Below, one piece after another: positions 57,003 to 64,000 of a stretch of 64,000 nt of DNA. The stretch's first letter is position 1. Each line of letters opens with the position of its first letter. The DNA is from CAWEFA01 sp963851385 (GTDB lineage: Bacteria > Bacteroidota > Bacteroidia > Bacteroidales > DTGW01): contig CAWKPE010000010.1 in NCBI GenBank assembly GCA_963851385.1, positions 1-64,000 on the forward strand, written 5' to 3'. A program made the translations under genes and the position numbers. The notes under the pieces were generated by a model. It saw only the letters and a program-made list of their open reading frames with translations. It was not told the origin of the DNA and searched no databases.

Positions 57003-57258
57003 AAAATTTATTTTTATAATTATAATTAATTAGGGACGCAAAAGTAAGAAGTTTTTCCTTATAACCAAAATAATTACAGGCAAATCAATATCTAATATGA
57101 ATAAGCCTGAATAATTGAACTGTTGAGCTGATTACTATAATTGGAATGCTAAAATAGTTAGAAGAAGTTAGAAGAAGTCGGAGAAGAGAAGAAGTGGACA
57201 TTTTTCCGGGCTGGATTTTAATAGTATATTTGTGCGATAAAATTGTTTTAGCAATGTC

Positions 57259-59009
57259 ATGGATAATTTCATTGTATCTGCACGAAAATACAGGCCTGCA
57301 ACATTTGATGCAGTGGTGGGACAAGTGTCTATTACTACAACATTAAAAAATGCCATCCGGAGTCATCATTTGGCCCAGGCATATTTGTTTTGCGGACCAC
57401 GAGGTGTAGGTAAAACAACCTGTGCCCGTATTTTTGCTAAAACCATTAACTGTTTTAATTTAACCGAACAAGTCGAACCTTGTAACCAATGCGAATCATG
57501 CCGCTCATTTAACGATTCACGTTCCTTTAATATTCACGAACTCGATGCTGCTTCAAATAATTCTGTTGACGATATACGCATGCTGATTGACCAGGTTCGA
57601 ATTCCGCCTCAAGTTGGCAAATATAGTATTTATATTATTGACGAAGTTCATATGCTCTCAGCCTCTGCTTTTAATGCATTTCTTAAAGACTCTTGAAGAG
57701 CCGCCTAAAGCATGCTGTTTTTATTCTGGCTACTACTGAAAAACATAAAATAATTCCTACCATTCTTTCCCGTTGCCAGATATATGATTTTAATCGAATC
57801 AAGGTTGAAGATGCAGTTGGTTATATTGAAAAAATTTCTAAAAACGAAGGTACTGAATATGAATTGGACGGCTTGAATATTATTGCTCAAAAGGCAGATG
57901 GTTCTATGCGTGATGCTCTTTCAATTTATGATCAGATTGTTAGTTTTTCAGGAGGTAAAGTAACTTATAAAAATGTAATTGAAAACCTCAATGTTCTTGA
58001 TTATGATTTTTATTTTCGAATTACCGATGCATTTTTAAAAGGAAATATTACGGAATCATTTATGATTTTTGATGAGATACTTTCAAAAGGTTTCGATGCT
58101 CATAATTTTATCGTTGGGCTTGGCAAGCATTTTCGTGATTTACTGGTTTGCAAAGACACTGCTACATTGCAATTACTCGAAGTAGGCAATACTATCAAAG
58201 AAAAATATAAATTGCAGTCATCTCAATGCACAACTGAGTTTTTATTCGAGTGTTTGCAATTATGCGGACAAAGTGATATAAATTTCCGGAATTCAAGAAA
58301 TCAACGACTTCATGTAGAGTTAACTTTGGTGCAGCTTTGCCAGGCAGTAGATAAAAAAAAAAGCAGTAATGTCTTGAATCAGGATGAATCAAAAAATAAT
58401 CCGAAATCAAGCCAACCTGTTGAGAAAAAAACAAAAGACACTCTGCTTTCTAATAATGAGCATTATAAAATAAATGAAATTTTTAGCGACACTATTAAAG
58501 ATAAGGGTATTTCAGAGAAATATATTTCAGCAACGCCATCAATCAAAAATTTAATTAATGAAAAATCTGTACCTGAACAAAAACAGAATATAACAAGTAC
58601 AGGTGATGTAGAAAATGAAGATAAGCCTACCGAAATCAGAGAAAATAAATTTACAACAGATCAATTATTAAAGTCATACCACCATTTTGTAGAAACTATA
58701 AAATCCAATAAACCTCGCCTTTATAGTACTTTGAACAGCCAGCAACCACAGTTATCAGGTTTACACACTGTAGAAATTACTTTGAGTAACCAGGCAATAC
58801 AAAATGATTTTGAAAAAAACCTGAGTCATGATATGACTCATTTTCTTCGTAATGAACTTCAAAATGATAACATTATTATTGAAGTAATTGTGTCTAAATT
58901 GAAAGAACAAAATAAACTTTATACCTCGGAAGAAAAGTTTAAACATTTGGTTTCAAAGAACCCGGCACTAAATGAATTAAAAAAGAAACTGGATTTGGAT
59001 TTTGAATGA
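57259..59009 (+). CDS. dnaX: DNA polymerase III gamma/tau subunit, two extra bases 22 apart
   Basis: Clamp-loader ATPase. Start at 57259. Walker A GPRGVGKTTC (46-55), the four-cysteine zinc module (C65, C75, C78, C81), DEVHML. The frame is lost after AFNAFLK: dropping G57688 restores TLEEPPK, and dropping G57710 then restores HAVFILATTEKHKIIPTILSRCQ with the arginine finger. The second part (57693-59009) has domain III and a variable tau-like C-terminus. Corrected length is about 582. The gene is expected to be essential, so two lesions in seven codons point to sequence error. No slippery A-run suggesting programmed gamma/tau frameshifting was found. Confidence 0.9.
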
Positions 59010-59209
59010 AAACAATATGCCAATTCGATAATTGAATAATTTTAAAATAGATGCTAGAATTGAAAATCAAAATAACTGAATAACTGAAAATCAGAATTTG
59101 TGAATTGTGTAGATGTGAATTAAAAAAAAGTATTTGTATTCAGAACTTCTGAACTTCAGATAAAGATATATACCAAGACTCTTAAGCGCTAACTTATTAA
59201 ATATTTTCT

Positions 59210-60475
59210 ATGACGAACAACAAAATAACAATTTCAAACGGTAAATTAATTGTACCTGATTGCCCTGTAATACCATTTATTGAAGGCGATGGAACAGGTC
59301 CGGATATTTGGGCTGCATCAGTAAGAGTTTTTAATGCAGCGGTTGAAAAGGCTTATAAAGAAAAAAGAAAAATAAGTTGGAAAGAAATATATGCCGGAGA
59401 AAAATCTTATAAACTGACAGGAGAATGGTTACCACAAGATACAATAGATGCCATTAATGAATACCTTGTTGCTATTAAGGGACCTCTGACTACTCCCGTT
59501 GGTGGCGGCATTCGTTCATTAAATGTAGCTTTGCGCCAAAAGCTTGATCTTTATGTTTGTCTTCGACCGGTACGTTATTATAATGGTGTCCCATCACCTG
59601 TAAAAAATCCAACGACTACAGATATGGTTATTTTTCGTGAAAATACTGAAGATATATATGCCGGTATTGAATGGAACCAAGGCAGTGAAGAAGCAAAAAA
59701 AATAATTGATTTTTTACAAAATGAACTGGATGTAAAAAAAATTCGTTTCCCGGAAACTTCATCTATTGGAATAAAACCTGTTTCAAAAGAAGGATCAGAA
59801 AGGCTAATCAGAGCAGCAATTCAATACGCAATATCCCATAAAAAACCGTCTGTAACTTTTGTACACAAAGGAAATATAATGAAGTTCACAGAAGGGCAAT
59901 TTAAAAATTGGGGTTATGAACTGGCAGAGAGAGAATTTGGAGATGAAACTTTTTCATGGTTGCAATATGACAAAATTGTTTCGTTAGATGGTTTGGCTGC
60001 TGCAGATAAAAAACTAAAGGCAGCGCAGGCATCAGGTAAAATAATCATTAAAGATGTTATTGCAGATGCTTTTTTACAGCAAATTCTAACTCGTCCTGCC
60101 GAATATTCAGTCATAGCTACACTTAATCTTAACGGCGATTATATTTCTGACGCGCTTGCAGCTATTGTTGGAGGTATAGGCATTGCTCCTGGTGCCAACA
60201 TCAATTATTTAACAGGTCATGCAATTTTTGAAGCAACGCATGGCACAGCTCCTAAATATGCTGGACAGGATAAAGTAAATCCGGGTTCAGTTATTTTATC
60301 AGGTGTAATGATGTTTGAATATATGGGATGGGATGAAGCGGCTTCCTTAATAATTAAAGGACTCGAAAATGCCATTAAGAAAAAAAGAGTCACTTACGAT
60401 TTTGAACGTCTTATGGAGGGAGCTACTCTTTTGAAATGTTCTGAATTTGGAACTGAGATTATTAATAATATGTAA
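59210..60475 (+). CDS. icd: Isocitrate dehydrogenase, NADP-type
   Basis: 421 residues, TCA-cycle enzyme that oxidises isocitrate to 2-oxoglutarate. Family motifs: PFIEGDGTGPDIW, KGPLTTPVGGGIRSLNVALRQ with the substrate Ser/Asn/Arg, RENTEDIYAGIEW, VHKGNIMKFTEG, and the nucleotide loop HGTAPKYAGQDKVNPGS, whose Lys and Tyr positions resemble NADP-using homologues. It stands alone, converging with the protease gene. Confidence 0.95.
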   Translation: MTNNKITISNGKLIVPDCPVIPFIEGDGTGPDIWAASVRVFNAAVEKAYKEKRKISWKEIYAGEKSYKLTGEWLPQDTIDAINEYLVAIKGPLTTPVGGGIRSLNVALRQKLDLYVCLRPVRYYNGVPSPVKNPTTTDMVIFRENTEDIYAGIEWNQGSEEAKKIIDFLQNELDVKKIRFPETSSIGIKPVSKEGSERLIRAAIQYAISHKKPSVTFVHKGNIMKFTEGQFKNWGYELAEREFGDETFSWLQYDKIVSLDGLAAADKKLKAAQASGKIIIKDVIADAFLQQILTRPAEYSVIATLNLNGDYISDALAAIVGGIGIAPGANINYLTGHAIFEATHGTAPKYAGQDKVNPGSVILSGVMMFEYMGWDEAASLIIKGLENAIKKKRVTYDFERLMEGATLLKCSEFGTEIINNM

Positions 60476-60544
60476 TCAAATGTTGTTTATTTAATATCCT
60501 ATTCAAAAGTTATTTTTCTTTTGCTGATTAAGAATTATCATTTC

Positions 60545-63175
60545 TTATTGAATAACGCATTTTGTTGTTCTATTGGACTTATCGCTGATTAAATTAACGA
60601 AATAAATTCCTTTGGGCAAATTTGTCAAATTAACAGGGTAGCTTAAGTCCTGATTATTTTTCTGAATCTGTTCAACATACAATAATTTCCCGGTGAGATC
60701 GTAAATTTTGAGAGATAACGATTCATTATAAGGTGATGAATATTTAATGTTTGCAATACCATTATTTGGATTTGGGATTACTTTAAGATTTATTTCACCA
60801 ATGTTATTTTTTTCCACACCAAGCGGCCATTCAGAGACGTAGATGTAAAAAGTACCCGTATCGCCACCGGCACTGCCATCTACTTGTATCCAGTAAGTTT
60901 TCCCGGGTGTCAGAGGCACTAAATTTAATGCAGCTGAATAATCAGGATTGTAATCATCGTTAGCAGCAATTAAATCTGCTTTTTTAATATTGGTGCATGA
61001 TGTTGAATTGTATATTGCAATTTGATTGTCAAAACCATGAGTATCAAAACTTGCATAGCCACTTGAAGGGCCAGTAAATTTAAACCATACACTATTCTGA
61101 AGACCACCTTCGTCGCACCAGGACATAGGAGCATTGCAATTGGTATCAGCAGGAGCAGGCTCATTGGGTTGAACTGTTGCATTGTCATTATTAAAAGGAC
61201 CGTTATCTCCTAAATTCAATTCTATCGCATTACACATATTATCATTTACAGGAGGCTTTTTGACATCTATCTCAACAACTCCGGTACTGGAACATGTTCC
61301 CTGCGTCCCGGTCACTTTAAGTCTATAAACACCCGCCGAGCTACTGGCAAAATTAACTTGTTTTCCTGTCGATTGATTTAAATCATCTACAGGAAACCAC
61401 GAATATGAATCTGCATCACCCAACGCTGTGATTTGAGTTGTGTCGTTCATAACTACAGTAACTGGAGCTGCAATTAACATTATCGGATTATCGCTGACTT
61501 TATATTCTTTTGAAATTACATCAGTTCCTGCTGGACCAGTAACTGTGAGTTTTGCATTTCTGATTCCTGGAGTTGCATTTGAATTAAATGATACTGTGTG
61601 AGGGCCTTTACCAGTAGCTGTTGATGGAATAGCGTCTGCTCCAAAGTCCCATGAATAACTGGTTATGTTTCCTGCTGAACTATCAGTAAAAATAATATTG
61701 CTGTTTGGACATACTTCATATTTATTCATTTCAAAATTTGCTTTGGGACCTAAATTATAATCTGCGTAAGCATTGATTACTAGGTCTGCATTCCAATTTT
61801 CAATGTCTGAACCCAAAGATTGCCATTCTCCTTCATTTCTGATCACCCATTGCTTTCCCGATGGCTCTATGACCGGATCAGCGTAATATTGTGAAGTATC
61901 AGTTTTATCTTTTATTGGTGTTTCAATGGGTATAGGCGTATTAAAACCCGGAGTGTAATACGTAACCTTTATATAAAAGTCTCCTTGAACCAAAGTGGGC
62001 ATGTCAAAAGTATAGTAACCAACTGAAAGGACAGGTTTACTGGTATAATGATTAAGAAGATTTTTTAGTGTATCTCCGTCCTTTTCACTATAAATTTCTA
62101 TATCAACTGTTGATCCGGTTCTTCCAAGAAAAGTACCAACTTTTCTGATATATTGTTGAACTGCAGCAGTATATTTTATTATACCAGTAGCAGATTCACT
62201 ATAATTACCATAAAATGATAAAGCACCTAATTCTGCATAACAATATAATTTACTTACATATCCTGCATTCCATCGGACAGGATAATATACAATAGGATTT
62301 AATATTTTGCTGTCTTTATAGGAAATATAGAAAAATCCTTTTTCTCCCCAGGTTTCTCCAAAGCTATTTTTAGCTATCCATGCACCTTTCCCGCCAGCAG
62401 TTAATTTATTATCATCCCATCCGACAAGCACAATAGCGTGATTAGCATCTATCGGTCCACCATAATAATATGTATAATTTGAAGGTTCGTAGTATTGATT
62501 TTCCATATGAATATTGGTAGATACACCACCATAATCCATAATCGCGCGTTTTGTCAAAGAACGATTGTTATAAACCCATCTGACTTCTGGAACGTAAGCC
62601 ACAACCGGCAATCCACTGACACATTTTTGTTTTCTAATATTATAAGGATCTAAACTATCCGCTACCGGACCTGCCAATCTAGTCAAATAAGCCATTGCAA
62701 AAGCTTCATTACCCCCTTCTCCATATTTCCAAACAAATCCATGGCATGCAGCTAAATTTTGTTCTGATAAATCAAATTCACCAAGCTCTTTTACCATCCA
62801 TTCAGATTCTATTGCGCCCATGCAGGCGAAGGCCCAGCAATTACCTCCGTACACACCACCTCCCTGATTTTTCACTGAGGAAACTTCATTTAATTGTCTT
62901 AAATCATAAACTGAGGGAAGTGTTACAAAGGCGCTTTTTAAAAGGGAAAAAGTATCATCCTCAGAATTATTAATATAACTATCCGGCAGTTTAAAGAATG
63001 GAGGAATATATCCATAAAAGTTTTCTTGATTTGAAACTGAATCTGATGTTAAAGGATAAGAACTTATGTAATTTAAAAAATCAGGATTGACAGGTGATAA
63101 ATGCTTGTATAATTGTGCATCTACCAGTGTCAGATTTAACATTACAATCAATAATAATTGAACTTTGCGCAACAT
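60545..63175 (-). CDS. Secreted papain-family (C1) cysteine protease with PKD-like domain and T9SS tail
   Basis: 876 residues. Signal peptide (1-20), then a C1 peptidase with oxyanion Gln104 (VKNQGG), catalytic Cys113 in GGNCWAF, His246 in ANHAIVLVGW and Asn270 in AKNSFGETWG, so the triad is complete. No long propeptide inhibitor motif is evident. After a beta-rich region (about 300-475) come a PKD domain (about 480-560, YSWDFGADA), a further Ig-like unit (about 560-640), a region like bacterial pre-peptidase domains (about 650-785) and a type IX sorting tail (about 790-876, VIPNPNNG, YDLTGKLLY). It is exported to the surface or medium to digest protein. Confidence 0.9.
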   Translation of the reverse strand: MLRKVQLLLIVMLNLTLVDAQLYKHLSPVNPDFLNYISSYPLTSDSVSNQENFYGYIPPFFKLPDSYINNSEDDTFSLLKSAFVTLPSVYDLRQLNEVSSVKNQGGGVYGGNCWAFACMGAIESEWMVKELGEFDLSEQNLAACHGFVWKYGEGGNEAFAMAYLTRLAGPVADSLDPYNIRKQKCVSGLPVVAYVPEVRWVYNNRSLTKRAIMDYGGVSTNIHMENQYYEPSNYTYYYGGPIDANHAIVLVGWDDNKLTAGGKGAWIAKNSFGETWGEKGFFYISYKDSKILNPIVYYPVRWNAGYVSKLYCYAELGALSFYGNYSESATGIIKYTAAVQQYIRKVGTFLGRTGSTVDIEIYSEKDGDTLKNLLNHYTSKPVLSVGYYTFDMPTLVQGDFYIKVTYYTPGFNTPIPIETPIKDKTDTSQYYADPVIEPSGKQWVIRNEGEWQSLGSDIENWNADLVINAYADYNLGPKANFEMNKYEVCPNSNIIFTDSSAGNITSYSWDFGADAIPSTATGKGPHTVSFNSNATPGIRNAKLTVTGPAGTDVISKEYKVSDNPIMLIAAPVTVVMNDTTQITALGDADSYSWFPVDDLNQSTGKQVNFASSSAGVYRLKVTGTQGTCSSTGVVEIDVKKPPVNDNMCNAIELNLGDNGPFNNDNATVQPNEPAPADTNCNAPMSWCDEGGLQNSVWFKFTGPSSGYASFDTHGFDNQIAIYNSTSCTNIKKADLIAANDDYNPDYSAALNLVPLTPGKTYWIQVDGSAGGDTGTFYIYVSEWPLGVEKNNIGEINLKVIPNPNNGIANIKYSSPYNESLSLKIYDLTGKLLYVEQIQKNNQDLSYPVNLTNLPKGIYFVNLISDKSNRTTKCVIQ

Positions 63176-63395
63176 ATAAATCAGCTAAAAGTTAAATAAC
63201 AAGTTCAAAGGTAAAAAAAATACCAGTCAATTCCTTAAAACTTGTTTTTACAGGTTTTTAGTATAATATTTAAATTATATTCATGGTCTTGTGATATCAT
63301 GTTAACAAAGTTTTATTTGCCACTAATATTAGATGATAGAAATTAGTTTAATTTTGTGAGCTTATACAATATAATTATTAAATACATCATAAAAA

Positions 63396-64000
63396 ATGAG
63401 TTTTCTTGCTAATTTAATCCAACAATTCTTTGGATCAAAGTCTGAAAAAGATATTAAAGAAATTCAGCCAATAGTTGCTCAGATTCTCGAAGAATACGAA
63501 AAACTGAAATTTCTTTCAAATGATCAATTGCGGTCATTGAGTAACGATTTAAAAATCAAGGTTCGTTCAAGTATTACCGAGGAATTAAAAAAGATAGAGG
63601 ATTTAAAAATAAAGATAGAAGAACCTGAAATAGATATTAAAGATAAAGAAGTTCTTTATAAACAAATAGACGATTTAGAAGAACTAATAGATGAAAAAAT
63701 CAAAAAAATTCTTGATGAAGTACTTCCAACAGCATTCGCTATTATAAAAGATACTGCTCGTCGTTTTTATGAAAATGAAGAATTGGAAGTTACAGCCCAG
63801 GATTTTGATCGGGATCTCGCAGCTACTCGCAATAGTATAAAGATTGTAGGAGACAAAGCCATTTATTTCAATCATTGGATAGCAGGAGGTAATGAAATCA
63901 AGTGGGATATGATTCATTACGACTGCCAGCTAATTGGTGGCGTAGTATTGCACCAGGGAAAAATTTCAGAAATGGCAACCGGTGAAGGAAAAACTCTTGT
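63396..64000 (+). CDS. secA: Preprotein translocase ATPase SecA, N-terminus only
   Basis: From the ATG at 63396 to the window end (about 201 residues). It starts MSFLANLIQQFFGSKSEKD and ends in MATGEGKTLV, the SecA Walker A site, preceded by the Q-motif-like QLIGGVVLHQGKI. Between residues about 60 and 115 is a charged insertion typical of Bacteroidota SecA. It drives Sec export. Divergent from the C1 protease gene. The rest lies beyond the window. Confidence 0.95.
   Translation, partial: MSFLANLIQQFFGSKSEKDIKEIQPIVAQILEEYEKLKFLSNDQLRSLSNDLKIKVRSSITEELKKIEDLKIKIEEPEIDIKDKEVLYKQIDDLEELIDEKIKKILDEVLPTAFAIIKDTARRFYENEELEVTAQDFDRDLAATRNSIKIVGDKAIYFNHWIAGGNEIKWDMIHYDCQLIGGVVLHQGKISEMATGEGKTL

Noticed and set aside
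57131..57200. GAAGAAGT-rich purine stretch before dnaX as a regulatory repeat
   Set aside because: Units are irregular (AGTTAGAAGA, AGTCGGAGA) with no defined period. It looks like low-complexity sequence.
13618..59009. Genome-wide programmed +1 frameshifting as a new decoding system
   Set aside because: The extra bases follow different codons (AAA, GAA, CAA, TTT, TCA, CCA, ATC, AAC, AGA, GGT), and only one site has a stop codon next in the zero frame. Many long genes in the same window are intact. A shared signal would be expected for programmed decoding.

Overview
The window is AT-rich chromosomal DNA (roughly one third G+C) from a member of the Bacteroidota, probably class Bacteroidia. 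The evidence is two secreted enzymes with type IX secretion C-terminal sorting domains, a hybrid two-component regulator of the one-protein type (propeller, kinase, receiver, AraC), many lipoproteins with short FSGC/LSAC-like lipoboxes, an EpsC-type serine acetyltransferase, ribosomal protein bTHX, the lolA-ftsK pair and a Nudix-derived sugar regulator beside a xylose operon. Nothing looks like a prophage, CRISPR array, plasmid or integrated island, and I recognise no tRNA or rRNA gene.

Layout. 1-9.4 kb: end of an M23 peptidase, then a hybrid sensor/regulator followed by a secreted GH5 enzyme and a GH26-like lipoprotein (probable beta-mannan use), with strong palindromes between them. 10-13.5 kb: a large membrane protein paired with a propeller lipoprotein carrying a CxxCH haem motif. 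13.6-19.2 kb: uvrA, an ECF sigma factor, a small hidden gene and a broken chorismatase-like (FkbO/Hyg5) gene. 19.2-25.4 kb: DUF2721 protein, FtsX-type ABC exporter, orphan cysN, an HNH/HTH protein. 25.4-34.3 kb: methyltransferase, secreted proteins, alpha/beta hydrolase lipoprotein, cold-shock protein, sodium:solute symporter, a two-gene secreted pair, a nucleotidyltransferase. 34.3-39.5 kb: cysE, a broken larC, and a DUF362 plus membrane polyferredoxin redox pair. 39.7-47.3 kb: a repeat lipoprotein, lolA-ftsK, bTHX, rsmE, a YfcE-like phosphoesterase. 47.4-52.8 kb: a compact xylose operon (Nudix-type regulator, xylB, xylA, xylE). 53-55.8 kb: a LiaF-like protein with a LytS/LytR pair. 55.9-64 kb: rpsF-rpsR-rplI, dnaX, icd, a secreted papain-family protease and the start of secA.

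The most unusual property is that at least eight genes are interrupted by isolated one-base changes, mostly one extra base. They include genes expected to be essential (dnaX, rpsF) or very widely conserved (uvrA). In each case the neighbouring frame continues the family sequence, so I give corrected gene spans. The extra bases share no common decoding site, so consensus sequence error is the simplest explanation for the housekeeping genes. larC and the chorismatase-like gene carry several lesions each and may be true pseudogenes. Outside these genes I see no wholly new system. The best candidates for new biology are the haem-motif propeller lipoprotein with its membrane partner, the GH26-like protein with substituted active-site residues, the compound palindromic element between the two glycosidases, and the cysteine cluster in the serine acetyltransferase.
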